The notes under the pieces were generated by a model. It searched no databases, was not told the origin of the DNA, and saw nothing but the letters and a program-made list of their open reading frames with translations. 64,000 bases of DNA from Paenibacillus sp. FSL K6-0276. Its GTDB lineage: Bacteria > Bacillota > Bacilli > Paenibacillales > Paenibacillaceae. The position numbers and the translations under genes were made by a program. The stretch spans positions 5,208,001-5,272,000 of the forward strand of contig NZ_CP150276.1 of assembly GCF_037977235.1 (NCBI RefSeq), read 5' to 3'. This document shows positions 7,985 through 17,040 of the stretch, piece by piece (within the stretch, counting starts at the first letter, position 1; the number at the start of each line of letters is the position of its first letter).

Positions 7985-8239
7985 TTAGTCAAGATCCATA
8001 TTGAACCAAGCCTCTAGCTCTTTGATTTTAGCATCAATTTTCTCTTCTAGCTCGGTAACAGTATCTGCTGCAACGATGTCACCTTCAACCATGGCGAAAG
8101 GCGTTAAATAACATTCCCCACAATTGTTCAGGCATCCGTATTCAATCACATCGTAATCTGGATTTCCCTCCAGCTTATGCATTAGCTTGTCTGTTCCGTG
8201 ACCCATGTTACTGTCACAAAATTCAATAATTGGTCTCAT
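7985..8239 (-). CDS. yuzB: DUF1450 protein YuzB
   Basis: An 84-residue cytoplasmic protein of unknown function. It matches B. subtilis YuzB in length and in the four cysteines: Cys8 in IEFCDSN, then Cys36, Cys40 and Cys43 in EYGCLNNCGECYLTPFA. The cysteine spacing resembles thioredoxin-like ferredoxins and suggests metal or redox chemistry, which is inference only. Its place between yutJ and yutI, both redox or Fe-S genes, supports that idea. The ATG start follows an AGGGGATCATC region. Confidence 0.88.
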   Translation of the reverse strand: MRPIIEFCDSNMGHGTDKLMHKLEGNPDYDVIEYGCLNNCGECYLTPFAMVEGDIVAADTVTELEEKIDAKIKELEAWFNMDLD

Positions 8240-8319
8240 GATGATCCCCTATTCCGCCTAACCATTTTATTTTTTAACTTTTTGTACTATAATGAACTTA
8301 CGAAAGGAGTGATTGAGAA

Positions 8320-8568
8320 ATGAGTGAGAATGCACAAAGCACCGAAATGTATGATGAAGTATTGGAAGTGCTGGATAAGCTTCGTCCGTTCCTGCAGCGC
8401 GATGGCGGTGACGTTGAACTGGTCGATGTAGAAGACGGCATCGTTAAGTTGAAACTTATGGGTGCCTGTGGCAGCTGCCCAAGCTCCACGATCACCTTGA
8501 AAGCCGGGATTGAACGCGCCCTTCTTGAAGAAGTAGAAGGCGTACAAGAAGTTATGCAAGTATTCTAA
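8320..8568 (+). CDS. yutI: NifU C-terminal domain Fe-S scaffold protein YutI
   Basis: An 82-residue protein made only of the NifU C-terminal (Nfu) domain, which assembles or carries a 4Fe-4S cluster at a dimer interface. The cluster cysteines are Cys50 and Cys53 in ACGSCPSSTITLK, and RPFLQRDGGDVELV is the family signature near the N-terminus. The ATG at 8320 follows AAAGGAGTG. It is divergent from yuzB and ends in a strong terminator. Confidence 0.95.
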   Translation: MSENAQSTEMYDEVLEVLDKLRPFLQRDGGDVELVDVEDGIVKLKLMGACGSCPSSTITLKAGIERALLEEVEGVQEVMQVF

Positions 8569-8583
8569 TCCCATTTAATAGCC

Positions 8584-8621
8584 ATCCCGATTCTCCTTAT
8601 CAGGAGATCGGGATTTTTTTA
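8584..8621 (+). terminator. Terminator of yutI
   Basis: ATCCCGATTCTCC pairs with GGAGATCGGGAT around a six-base loop and is followed by seven T. Confidence 0.9.
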
Positions 8622-8650
8622 TTATAGAGGATTTAACCTCTTCCTACAAC

Positions 8651-8699
8651 ATACAACATAGAACCCGCACGCCATTAGGCTGCGGGTTCTATGTTGTAT
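8651..8699 (-). terminator. Hairpin downstream of metQ
   Basis: A 19-base perfect inverted repeat (8651-8669 with 8681-8699) lies 26 bases beyond the metQ stop. The T-tract on the minus strand is poor, so it may act as a stability hairpin rather than a strong terminator. Confidence 0.7.
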
Positions 8700-8724
8700 T
8701 TAGAGACTAGATAAGCTTCATTAC

Positions 8725-9591
8725 TTAAAACGCTGGAATGATCGCACCTTCGTACTTCTCTTCAATGAAAGCTTTAGCTTCTGGAGAATTCAGGGCAGCG
8801 ACCAGCTTTTTGATCGCGTCGGAGTCTTTATTGTCCTGACGAGTTACCAGAATGTTAGCGTAAGGGGAATCCACACCCTCGATAAACAATGCATCTTTGG
8901 TTGGCACAAGACCAGCGTCTAGTGCAAAGTTCGTGTTGATCAAAGCAAGGTCTACCTCATCCAGTTGACGTGGGAGCATAGCCGCTTCCAACTCAATGAT
9001 TTTAAGGTTTTTCTTGTTTTCAATGATATCTGCTTTCGTTGCAGCAATGTTTGTATCATCTTTCAATGTAATCAGACCATTTTTCGCAAGTAGGATTAGC
9101 GCACGACCACCGTTAGTAGCATCGTTCGGAATGGCAACTTTCGCACCGTCAGCCAACTCATCGATCGATTTTATTTTTTTGGAATAAGCTCCAAAAGGCT
9201 CAACGTGAACGGATGCAACGGAGATCAGGTCGGTTTTATTATTTTTATTTTGGTCATCAAGATAAGGTTGGTGTTGGAAAAAGTTAGCATCTAGCTGCTT
9301 CTCATCAAGCTGTACGTTCGGTTGAATATAGTCAGTGAATTCTTTAATTTCAAGAGTAATTCCATCTTTTTCAAGCAATGGAGCAATAGCCTTCAAAATC
9401 TCAGCATGAGGGACAGGTGATGCACCAATAACCAGTTTCACAGGATCTGCAGCAGGTTCAGTTGTTGCTTCTACGTTTGGTGCTGTTGTAGCAGCCGAGC
9501 TCCCAGCATTATTAGTAGCATTGTTGTTACCGCAAGCCGCAAGCACCGCAACCAGTGTTAGGCTAAAAAATGTAAGTAGTACTTTTTTCAT
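8725..9591 (-). CDS. metQ: Methionine ABC transporter substrate-binding lipoprotein
   Basis: Membrane-anchored receptor for D/L-methionine and related compounds. The 288-residue precursor begins with a lysine-containing signal peptide and the lipobox LAAC, so Cys20 should be the lipidated residue. A Ser/Thr/Asn-rich linker follows. The NlpA/MetQ core begins with VKLVIGASPVPHAEILKAI and includes the typical FFQHQPYLD and TNFALDAGL motifs. It is the last gene of metN-metP-metQ, 57 bases after the permease, under the upstream SAM riboswitch. Confidence 0.96.
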   Translation of the reverse strand: MKKVLLTFFSLTLVAVLAACGNNNATNNAGSSAATTAPNVEATTEPAADPVKLVIGASPVPHAEILKAIAPLLEKDGITLEIKEFTDYIQPNVQLDEKQLDANFFQHQPYLDDQNKNNKTDLISVASVHVEPFGAYSKKIKSIDELADGAKVAIPNDATNGGRALILLAKNGLITLKDDTNIAATKADIIENKKNLKIIELEAAMLPRQLDEVDLALINTNFALDAGLVPTKDALFIEGVDSPYANILVTRQDNKDSDAIKKLVAALNSPEAKAFIEEKYEGAIIPAF

Positions 9592-9647
9592 CGTAAATCC
9601 CCCTCTAATCTATTGTTTGTATGAATAAGGCTATATGTCGATGTACC

Positions 9648-10307
9648 TTATTTCCGTGTGTAATATTTTACGAGTCGATCACCGGCCATTTGCAGCAATT
9701 GCACCAGTATTACAATAAACGTTATAGAAATAAGCATAATTTCCGTCTCATAGCGGAGATAGCCGTAACGAATCGCTAGATCACCAAGTCCGCCGCCCCC
9801 AACCTGACCAGCCATTGCCGTATAGGAAACCAGTGTAACCAGTGTGATCGTAACTCCAGCGAGCAGACCTGGACGAGCCTCTGGCAAAAGAACACGCATA
9901 ACGATCTGATTCGTGGATGCTCCCATCCCTTGCGCCGCTTCAATTACTCCGCGATCCACTTCTCTTAACGCTGTTTCCACCAAGCGAGCAAAGAATGGAG
10001 CTGCACCAATCACCAGCGGTGGGATCGTACCGAGTACTCCGATGGAAGTTCCAACAACGGCTTTGCTAAAAGGAATTAATGCTACCATCAAAATGATGAA
10101 CGGTACGGAACGTAGGATATTTACAACGAATGATAAGACCGAGTAAATTACTCTGATTACTATACTATTCGATCTTCCCCATAAATACAATAGAATTCCG
10201 AGTGGTAAACCAAGAATAATTGTGAACAATCCGGAGAATATTAACATTTGCAAGGTAGCAATAGTAGCATCCATCATTTCTTGCCAGTTTAAATCTGCGA
10301 AATTCAT
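9648..10307 (-). CDS. metP: Methionine ABC transporter permease
   Basis: Integral membrane subunit of the methionine importer with five or so predicted helices in 219 residues. The EAA loop that contacts the ATPase is visible as EAAQGMGASTNQIVMRVLLPEARPG (about residues 140-165). VSYTAMAGQVGGGGLGDLAIRYGY is typical of MetI/MetP. Its ATG overlaps the metN stop by one base (TAATG), which indicates translational coupling. Confidence 0.96.
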   Translation of the reverse strand: MNFADLNWQEMMDATIATLQMLIFSGLFTIILGLPLGILLYLWGRSNSIVIRVIYSVLSFVVNILRSVPFIILMVALIPFSKAVVGTSIGVLGTIPPLVIGAAPFFARLVETALREVDRGVIEAAQGMGASTNQIVMRVLLPEARPGLLAGVTITLVTLVSYTAMAGQVGGGGLGDLAIRYGYLRYETEIMLISITFIVILVQLLQMAGDRLVKYYTRK

Positions 10308-11323
10308 TACGAAATCACCTCCACTTCAAGGCCTTGAGCGGTTAGTTCGGCTATCGTCACAGCAATCGCTTCAGCTGGACCTTCGAACCGAACAATCATT
10401 TGTCCATAAGGTACGTCTTTAATCGTTGAAATGGTGCCATGCAGAATGGCAAAGCTAACACCCGTTTCACGTACTACATTGGAAAGTGCAGAGCCGTAGG
10501 TCTTCTCTCCGAAAAAAGTAATTTTGACGGCCTGAGAGTTGTCCCCAGCAGCAGCGTCAAGCGCCGTACGAAGGGGCCCCTCATTCTGTGATTCACTGCG
10601 GATGAAATCGCGAGTAACCTCATGCTGCGGTTTCAGGAATACATCTGTAACCTTACCTTGCTCAACGATACCACCACCATGAATGACCGCAACACGGTCG
10701 CAGATGCTCTGAATCACGTGCATTTCGTGAGTGATCAGCACAATAGTCAGATGGAACCGTTTATTAATATCGAGCAATAGCTTAAGAATAGAGTCTGTCG
10801 TTTGTGGGTCAAGCGCAGAGGTTGCCTCGTCACATAGCAGCACATCAGGGTCGCTGGCAAGTGCCCGTGCGATGCCGACACGCTGTTTTTGTCCTCCTGA
10901 TAACTGAGAGGGATACTTATCCCGGTGTTCTTCAAGCCCAACTAGGGCAAGCAAATCTTTCACTTTTGTATCAATATCTGCTCTCGAGGTGCCTGTGAGT
11001 CGCAGGGGAAAAGCAATATTATCGTACACAGTCGCAGAAGACAGCAGATTAAAATGTTGAAAAATCATCCCAATCTTGCGCCGTTGCTCCTGCAGTTGAC
11101 CTTGAGAAAGCTTGGTTAGTTCAACGCCATCTACCCAAACTTCCCCTTCTGTCGGACGCTCCAACAGATTAATGCAGCGGATCAATGTACTTTTCCCCGC
11201 CCCAGAATGCCCGATGACTCCGAATATTTCACCTTTCTCGATAGACAGATTCAATCCGGAAAGTGCTGTAGCCGCATGGCTGCCTTTTCCATATACCTTT
11301 GTTATTCCTTTTAGATTAATCAA
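10307..11323 (-). CDS. metN: Methionine ABC transporter ATP-binding protein
   Basis: ATPase of the importer. Walker A is GHSGAGKST, the signature is LSGGQKQR, and Walker B is VLLCDEATSALD. After the ATPase core (to about residue 245) comes the C-terminal NIL regulatory domain that binds methionine and inhibits transport (from KITFFGEKTYGSAL onward). I prefer the TTG start at 11323: it follows an AGGGGGGG box by 7-8 bases and gives MINLKGITKVYG, as in other MetN proteins. An upstream ATG at 11350 would overlap that box. First gene of the metNPQ operon. Confidence 0.95.
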   Translation of the reverse strand: MINLKGITKVYGKGSHAATALSGLNLSIEKGEIFGVIGHSGAGKSTLIRCINLLERPTEGEVWVDGVELTKLSQGQLQEQRRKIGMIFQHFNLLSSATVYDNIAFPLRLTGTSRADIDTKVKDLLALVGLEEHRDKYPSQLSGGQKQRVGIARALASDPDVLLCDEATSALDPQTTDSILKLLLDINKRFHLTIVLITHEMHVIQSICDRVAVIHGGGIVEQGKVTDVFLKPQHEVTRDFIRSESQNEGPLRTALDAAAGDNSQAVKITFFGEKTYGSALSNVVRETGVSFAILHGTISTIKDVPYGQMIVRFEGPAEAIAVTIAELTAQGLEVEVIS

Positions 11324-11359
11324 GCTCGTCGCCCCCCCTTTATATTTCACTTATTCCAT

Positions 11360-11566
11360 ACAAAAAAACCTCCTACGATCGATGCAGATCGCAAGAGGCC
11401 CTGTGCGTTTATTAAGACAATGCCTTCTCATCTGCCAACGACCGCAAACCTTGCGTCATTGTAGGAATTAGCACCATGACATTTGTACATAACGCTTCTC
11501 GCGCCGTATACAAATCGGTTGCCGGGCTTCATCGGGCCTATCCCTCCGCCGCTCTCGATAAGATAT
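11360..11566 (-). ncRNA. SAM-I (S-box) riboswitch with intrinsic terminator, controls metNPQ
   Basis: On the minus strand the aptamer runs from 11562 to 11427. The core GAGGGATAGGCCCGATGAAGC and CCCGGCAACC are the S-box hallmarks. P1 forms between CTTATC (11557-11562) and GATGAG (11427-11432). Downstream, a stem (11366-11398) followed by seven T is the expression-platform terminator. By analogy with known S-boxes, bound SAM stabilises P1 and favours termination, so methionine import is on when SAM is low. The metN start is about 40 bases beyond the terminator. Confidence 0.95.
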
Positions 11567-11664
11567 AGAGTATGAAATTTTATGTTTGAAATCGTACAGA
11601 CTGTAATGCAAGCATAAGTATAGTGAGTTTCTTGTTTTTTGTCAAAAGGAAATATATTGAACGC

Positions 11665-12399
11665 TTATGATCTTACACGCTTTACCTTGCTTATTTCCTT
11701 ATGCAACTGCTCATTGCTGTAACTGAATGCCGCGATTAATGTTTTACAGATCATTTCGAGGGATTGCTTTAGATCCTCAAGATGGCTATCCAGATCTTCG
11801 AGCTGAATTTTGTCATGTAGCCCTTGATGCCGCTGCCACAAGTCATCCTGCATTTCGGAATTCATATAGTGAATTTCAGCATTCCTGCGCTTGCGTAGAT
11901 TCTCCAGTGGATCTCGATAAGAGTTCTTGATCTGCTCCAATTGATCCACTAATGCAGGGTGCACATTCAATAACTGAAATTGACGCAGCACTGTAAAATA
12001 AGAAAAGTGCACTTTTAACTTAGATGTTTTAAGATCATAAAAATGATTTAGGACTGTCCCAAGCTTGTCCAGAAGAGAGAAGACACGAATAAATCCATTT
12101 TTATAAAAATAAACATAACGCGCATAATCGCCCTGTTCCACTGGTGACATATCATCCATATAACCGGCGATTACCGATTTCCGGTAAAAAGCGGCCGCGA
12201 ACCAGCTTTGCTCCAATTCATCCAATGAGGAGATCAGTCCACGTGTCCAAATCTCCAGTTTACGGTATTCATGGTCACTATCCTCATGGGCACTTATTTC
12301 CTTGCGCAGTAAGGCTGCAAATGTGGCCATGTTTTCCATCGCATCAGCCAATACACCGCTGTTCTTTCGAGGCGGCTCTCCAAGTATTACCCGCAGCAT
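11665..12399 (-). CDS. Cthe_2314-family HEPN domain protein
   Basis: A 244-residue all-alpha protein that I assign to the Cthe_2314-type HEPN family, known mainly from Clostridia and Bacilli with a solved fold but no defined function. The HEPN catalytic-type motif R-x4-H appears as RNAEIH at residues 172-177, following the basic LRKRR. HEPN proteins with this motif are often RNases in toxin-antitoxin or defence modules. No nucleotidyltransferase (MNT) partner lies next to it, and the neighbours are metN and ctaA, so a toxin role is not supported here. The ATG follows AGGAGG by 8 bases, and a repeat C element lies immediately upstream. Confidence 0.75.
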   Translation of the reverse strand: MLRVILGEPPRKNSGVLADAMENMATFAALLRKEISAHEDSDHEYRKLEIWTRGLISSLDELEQSWFAAAFYRKSVIAGYMDDMSPVEQGDYARYVYFYKNGFIRVFSLLDKLGTVLNHFYDLKTSKLKVHFSYFTVLRQFQLLNVHPALVDQLEQIKNSYRDPLENLRKRRNAEIHYMNSEMQDDLWQRHQGLHDKIQLEDLDSHLEDLKQSLEMICKTLIAAFSYSNEQLHKEISKVKRVRS

Positions 12400-12415
12400 A
12401 TTCCAGTCCTCCTAA

Positions 12416-12480
12416 AGTTTTGTTCAGCGCCTCATCCATGGACTGCTTTGTACAAAACTCGCGCCGTAAGCATTGGCCAA
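12416..12480 (-). repeat. Repeat C copy abutting the HEPN gene ribosome binding site
   Basis: The plus-strand text AGTTTTGT...TTGTACAAAACT followed by CGCCGTAAGC matches the units at 31954-32102. AGTTTTGTnC and its partner GTACAAAACT form an inverted repeat. As in the other locus, the element ends a few bases before the AGGAGG of a minus-strand gene. Confidence 0.55.
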
Positions 12481-12565
12481 TCAGCTCCACGATATACCGA
12501 TTTCCACTTTATTATTCCGCAGGTAAAACGACTCTATCCACGGAGGGAACTTTCTACCAAGAGTG

Positions 12566-13510
12566 TTACAACGCGACATTTCTAGGTCTACTTAGCTGCC
12601 AGACTCTTACACTCATATAGCATAGGACACCAAACAAACAAGCAATCAACAAAATATGAGCCAGAGCAGCAAATATGTACAATCTTTCATTATCTAGCGT
12701 GTAAACCACAGCAGCTCCACTAAACACCTGCATCAAGCACAGCAGAACAGCCGCTACGCCAAGAGCTCTTAGCTCTGGGTAATCCTTATGTTTCCAAAAA
12801 GCTAAATGTCCAAGCACCGCGGTAAGAATGAATAATATTAAAGCCGCAATCCGGTGCATAAAAACAATACCTACTCCCCCGGAAAGGTCAGGAACCCATT
12901 CACCGTTACAGAGCGGCCAGCCAGAACATCCACCTCGTGAATCCGTATGACTAACAAAGGCTCCAATATAAACGACAACATAGGAATATAAGGCCGTAAA
13001 GCAGGTTAAATTGCGGAATGCTTTGCTGACAGGCTTCTTCTGAGTCTCAATCTTATGATCGTATTCGCCAGCTTCATGCCGCCGTTTAGTTCCAAGAGCG
13101 AGCATCAAAGAACTCGAAAAAGCGATCAAGGAAAAACCCATATGCAGTGCCATTACAGCGGCAGATTGGGATTTAATTACTGCAAGCGCTCCCATACCAC
13201 CTTGAACAATTACAAACAGTAAAGTCATGAATGCATATGCCAGCAAATCACGCCGGTGGCGAGCATAACGCCAAAAAGCAAACATCGAGGCAAGTGACAA
13301 TAACCCTGCTAATCCGCTAAACAAGCGATGGGTGTATTCAATCATCGAACCTACAGTATAGGCCGGAATTAATTTGCCATGACAGAGCGGCCATTCATTT
13401 CCGCATTCCAATCCCGATCCAGTCTTCGTTACTACCGCCCCTCCGAGTAGAGCGAGGAACATGATAAGGCAAGTAAGATAACTAAGCCATTTCAACTGAT
13501 TTGTCGTCAA
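12566..13510 (-). CDS. ctaA: Heme A synthase CtaA
   Basis: Membrane enzyme that oxidises the C8 methyl of heme O to a formyl group to make heme A for cytochrome aa3 oxidase. About 314 residues with eight predicted helices arranged as two four-helix halves. Each half shows a conserved cysteine pair motif (CGNEWPLCHG; CSGWPLCNGEW) and heme-ligand histidines (YTHRLFSG; MHRIAAL). I prefer the TTG start at 13510: the GGGTGAT just upstream acts as ribosome binding site and the resulting N-terminus matches B. subtilis CtaA in length. A GTG at 13519 is the alternative. Partner gene ctaB lies 13 kb away next to SCO, unlike the adjacent ctaA/ctaB of B. subtilis. Confidence 0.94.
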   Translation of the reverse strand: MTTNQLKWLSYLTCLIMFLALLGGAVVTKTGSGLECGNEWPLCHGKLIPAYTVGSMIEYTHRLFSGLAGLLSLASMFAFWRYARHRRDLLAYAFMTLLFVIVQGGMGALAVIKSQSAAVMALHMGFSLIAFSSSLMLALGTKRRHEAGEYDHKIETQKKPVSKAFRNLTCFTALYSYVVVYIGAFVSHTDSRGGCSGWPLCNGEWVPDLSGGVGIVFMHRIAALILFILTAVLGHLAFWKHKDYPELRALGVAAVLLCLMQVFSGAAVVYTLDNERLYIFAALAHILLIACLFGVLCYMSVRVWQLSRPRNVAL

Positions 13511-13549
13511 AAATATCACCCGCAGTTTTTAGTAATGAAGAAGCATTTT

Positions 13550-13593
13550 AAAAAACCACCGCTTTTGCACGAACAGGCGAAAGCGGTGGTTTT
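13550..13593 (-). terminator. Terminator of the thioredoxin gene
   Basis: A 14-base inverted repeat (13553-13566 with 13580-13593) is followed on the minus strand by a T-rich run. It lies 7 bases past the thioredoxin-family stop and 40 bases before ctaA. Confidence 0.85.
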
Positions 13594-13599
13594 CCGGAA

Positions 13600-13944
13600 T
13601 TACTGTTGAAGGCTTTGATGCACTTGAACCGCTTTATCCAGGAAATTCTCAATTTCCTCGCGGGATTTACGCAATTTATTAACGAATCTAACCAATTCCC
13701 GTCCATCGGAATACGCGACAAAGCTCGGAATGCCCATAATATTTTGTTCCTGACTAACATCGCCCACGGCATCTACGTCAACCTCAACCAGCGTTAGCCG
13801 ATCTGCATAAGTTTGCTCTACCTCAGGGATAAAGGGATCGATATATTTACAATCCGAGCACCAGTCTGCCTTAAAGATGGCTACTGTTAATCGTGGAGAT
13901 TGAATGGCTACCTGAAATTCAGCAGGAGAACTAATTTTGTCCAT
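13600..13944 (-). CDS. Thioredoxin-family protein
   Basis: Small cytoplasmic thiol-disulfide protein. The redox motif is WCSDC (Cys29, Cys32 from the chosen start), not the WCGPC of main thioredoxins. The cis-proline motif MGIPSFV is intact. I chose the ATG at 13944, preceded by AAAGGA, which gives 114 residues, a usual thioredoxin length; the open frame extends to 14001 without a good ribosome binding site. It resembles the YtpP/YusE-like family of Bacilli. The substrate is unknown. Confidence 0.88.
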   Translation of the reverse strand: MDKISSPAEFQVAIQSPRLTVAIFKADWCSDCKYIDPFIPEVEQTYADRLTLVEVDVDAVGDVSQEQNIMGIPSFVAYSDGRELVRFVNKLRKSREEIENFLDKAVQVHQSLQQ

Positions 13945-14022
13945 AACTTTCTCAGTCCTTTCTTCCATATCTGTCAAATTTCTATTCTTTAAGTGAAGCA
14001 AAATGTAATGCAGAAGTCAAAC

Positions 14023-15651
14023 TTATTCTCTCATACGAACACTTGCAGGCTGTAATTTCATCAGCGGATTCAACAATTTTTGCAGTGCACGCGGATAACT
14101 GGAGACTTCCTGTTTAGTAAGCACGCCCAGTACAATTAGCATTACCAGATAAATAACAACAACTGCGGCTCCTACAACAAGACAAGTGATCAGAAATGCC
14201 AGACGTGCAGGCATTATATTCGTTAACAGAATTCCAGCTTCGTTCAAACCAAAACCAATTCCAAAGGACACAAGAACCGCGATCGCGAAACCGCCCCAAC
14301 GCTTGCCCATAATTTCGAAAGGTACAATTGATTTCAGCATCCGTAAGTTAAGAATAGTAATAACTACGAAACAAAGTGCTGTTGCACCGATAATTCCGTA
14401 GATCCCAAATACCTTACTCAGTAAGAAGCTTGCGACTAATTTAACAATAATACCCACTAGCACATAATACATTGAAATACGTGATTTGCCCATACCGAGC
14501 AAAATGGAGTTCGTTGTCATCATTGTGATCTGAAAGATCGTTCCAATCGTAAGCATAGCCACAATTCCGCTTCCATCCAAGCTACTGAACAATAGTCCAT
14601 TGATGGAATAGGCCGCAGCCACAAGCGCCAACACAATTGGCATCCCTGTCAGAATAGAAATCCGCAGAGCAAGCGTAATTTGCTTCTTCAAGTGCCCCTC
14701 ATCACGACGGGCATAGGCAGCTGAAATGATCGGAATCAGCGAGGTTCCTAGCGCAATGGCTAGTACTGGTGGAATTCCGGCCACACTTTGAGCACGCGTA
14801 GTTAGTATACCCAAAGCTGCTGTTGCACTCTCTCTACCCATCTGATCGATAAGCAGTGGAACAGCTAGAGAAGTGTCAATTACATTCACTACTGGAATCG
14901 TAAGAGAAGATAACACGATCGGAATCGATAGTGTGAAAATATCCTTATAAATTCCCCAAATCGGTAATTTTTGAGTGGTATCGTAATTTAATCCTTGCTG
15001 TTTATCCTCTCGGCGCAGCTTGATTGCAAAATAAATCATGACACCAAATGCTGCAATACTACCAATTACGCTACCGAAGGATGCTCCCGCAGCAATAGTT
15101 GTATTGTTATACCCCTGCTGTAATAGAATATAAGCTAGTAAAATAGCGACTAGTACACGAGCGAACTGCTCTACGATCTGGGAAATACCACCAGCCATCA
15201 TGTTGTTGCGCCCTTGAAAATATCCACGCATCATGGCAATCGCCGGAAAAAGTAGAAGCGCAGGTGCTATTGCCCTAACTGCCATCGCTGATTCAGGTAC
15301 GTCAGCAATATGCGTCGCATAGAACGGAGCGCCTATATACAGCAATGCAGTCATAATTACTCCTGCTACTACCGAAAATATCAATGCTGCATGATATATT
15401 TGTCTCGCTTCTTCCGGACGATTCAGAGCGTACCGCTCGGAGACCATTTTACTGAGAGTACTTGGAATACCTGCTGTTGCCACGGTGAGCAACATTAAAT
15501 AGATATTGTTCGAGACCCCAAACGATGCTCTCCCCACATCATCAAAAATATGATCTAACGGAACCCGCTGAACAAGCCCGAGTACCCTTGCTACCAAAGC
15601 AGCAGCAGCAAGGATAAGCGTGCCTTTTACGAAAGACTCTTTCTTGGACAA
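14023..15651 (-). CDS. murJ: MurJ-like polysaccharide flippase (YtgP/SpoVB family)
   Basis: A 542-residue protein with about 14 predicted membrane helices from the MOP/MVF flippase superfamily. YtgP-type members move lipid II across the membrane for peptidoglycan synthesis; the sporulation paralogue SpoVB has the same fold. The N-terminus KESFVKGTLILAAAALVARVLG and the RGYFQGRNNM loop are typical of this group. Length favours YtgP/MurJ (about 544) over SpoVB (about 518). The start is TTG at 15651 after GAAGGGG. Peptidoglycan context is also given by the two PBPs nearby. Confidence 0.88.
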   Translation of the reverse strand: MSKKESFVKGTLILAAAALVARVLGLVQRVPLDHIFDDVGRASFGVSNNIYLMLLTVATAGIPSTLSKMVSERYALNRPEEARQIYHAALIFSVVAGVIMTALLYIGAPFYATHIADVPESAMAVRAIAPALLLFPAIAMMRGYFQGRNNMMAGGISQIVEQFARVLVAILLAYILLQQGYNNTTIAAGASFGSVIGSIAAFGVMIYFAIKLRREDKQQGLNYDTTQKLPIWGIYKDIFTLSIPIVLSSLTIPVVNVIDTSLAVPLLIDQMGRESATAALGILTTRAQSVAGIPPVLAIALGTSLIPIISAAYARRDEGHLKKQITLALRISILTGMPIVLALVAAAYSINGLLFSSLDGSGIVAMLTIGTIFQITMMTTNSILLGMGKSRISMYYVLVGIIVKLVASFLLSKVFGIYGIIGATALCFVVITILNLRMLKSIVPFEIMGKRWGGFAIAVLVSFGIGFGLNEAGILLTNIMPARLAFLITCLVVGAAVVVIYLVMLIVLGVLTKQEVSSYPRALQKLLNPLMKLQPASVRMRE

Positions 15652-15678
15652 ACCATTTCCCCTTCTCCACTGTTAAAA

Positions 15679-16164
15679 TTAAAACCGGACGACCCATATA
15701 AAAAAGAGGACGACCATAATAATTTGTAGCACAATTTTGACAACAGTACTACTAAACAACCCAAGTATTGATCCTACACTTACCTTGGCAGCTTTAGCTG
15801 GCGAAGAACCCACGATCAATTCTCCTATAAAAGCACCCAGCAACGGACCAATAATAAGGCCAAAGGCAGGGATTACAAATGGACCAATGATCAATCCGAT
15901 CGTACTCCCGATAATCGATGAACGTGAGCCACCGAATTTCTTAACGCCCCACGCCCCTACAACGTAATCAGCGACGAATAGAACCACAACAATCAGCGTT
16001 TGAATAATCCAGAACCAAACACCAAAGGGTTCGAAAGAAAAGAACCATCCGTATACGAAAAAGGCAAGATAAATCGCAAGTGCACCCGGCAGTATGGGGT
16101 ACACCGCCCCGGCCAGTCCTACAGCGAATAAAGCAATAATAAGAATCCAACCCAGGATCGTCAA
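15679..16164 (-). CDS. DUF456 membrane protein
   Basis: A 161-residue integral membrane protein of the DUF456 family, function unknown. It has glycine-rich hydrophobic segments, among them IGSTIGLIIGPFVIPAFGLIIGPLLGAFIGEL, which resembles glycine-zipper sequences. The start codon is TTG with AGGAGG 8 bases upstream. It is 27 bases upstream of the flippase gene on the same strand, so they probably form one transcript. Confidence 0.88.
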   Translation of the reverse strand: MTILGWILIIALFAVGLAGAVYPILPGALAIYLAFFVYGWFFSFEPFGVWFWIIQTLIVVVLFVADYVVGAWGVKKFGGSRSSIIGSTIGLIIGPFVIPAFGLIIGPLLGAFIGELIVGSSPAKAAKVSVGSILGLFSSTVVKIVLQIIMVVLFFIWVVRF

Positions 16165-16201
16165 TACCTTAACCTCCTAATAGCAAATATGCTCTATGGA
16201 T

Positions 16202-16963
16202 TCACTTCGCAAAACTAGCATTTTCATTAAAAATATACTTTTGGATGACTTCTGCAATTCCGTCATTATTATTCGATGCCACCACAGCATCAGCTTCTTG
16301 TTTAACCGTCTTCTGAGCGTTGCCCATGGCGACCCCAAGCCCTGCCTGCTGAATCGCTGCAAGATCGTTGAGGCTATCGCCAACCGCTATAACTTGAGAC
16401 ATCTCTAGCCCTAGCAGCTTACAGACTTCCTTTATTCCAGTTGCTTTATTCACACCTAGAGGATTAATCTCCAGATTATGCGGAGAAGAGTTCGTAATCT
16501 CCAGTCCACCCATATCTTGAAGACGGAGCAGCAGTTTATGGCGAAGCTCATCATCTTCGGTGTGATAGCCGAATTTAAGCCATTCTCTGCCTGTGACATC
16601 CCCATCCCAGTTATCCTGTTTGTGGACCTTTTCCGTGGAATAGGCCCAGAACCAGATGTCATCTTCCTTCGCAAGCCCATACATTTGTTGTACCAGCATA
16701 GGGTCCATCAGCGATCGACGATAAATTTCGTGCGGTGCTCGCCATACCTCACTACCGTTCACAGTAATCATCGGTGTTTCTAGTCCAAGCTGCTCAGCAT
16801 ATGGAAATGCACTTGTAAAAGCTCGGCCAGTCGACAGACAGACATGAACGCCTGCGTCGACCGCCTTTTGAAGCCATTTCACCGTTATAGGTGTAATAAT
16901 CTGTTCATCATTCAGTAGGGTTCCATCCATATCCAAAGCAAGCAGGCGGTATTTGGCAGTCAT
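16202..16963 (-). CDS. Cof-type HAD-IIB phosphatase
   Basis: A 253-residue haloacid dehalogenase-type hydrolase acting on small phosphorylated metabolites. Motif I is LALDMDGTLL, motif II is CLSTGRAF, the motif III lysine is in GVNKATGIKEV, and motif IV is VIAVGDSLNDLAAI. The IIB cap lies between. The ATG at 16963 is preferred because GGAGGGG is 7 bases upstream; an extension to 16993 adds unrelated residues. The substrate cannot be predicted. Confidence 0.92.
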   Translation of the reverse strand: MTAKYRLLALDMDGTLLNDEQIITPITVKWLQKAVDAGVHVCLSTGRAFTSAFPYAEQLGLETPMITVNGSEVWRAPHEIYRRSLMDPMLVQQMYGLAKEDDIWFWAYSTEKVHKQDNWDGDVTGREWLKFGYHTEDDELRHKLLLRLQDMGGLEITNSSPHNLEINPLGVNKATGIKEVCKLLGLEMSQVIAVGDSLNDLAAIQQAGLGVAMGNAQKTVKQEADAVVASNNNDGIAEVIQKYIFNENASFAK

Positions 16964-17040
16964 TGCCACCCCTCCATTCTTGTATGCTCTCAATAGAGCA
17001 GCTGTTTATTTTTTAATCATTATTCACCTTAGAGTCAAAG

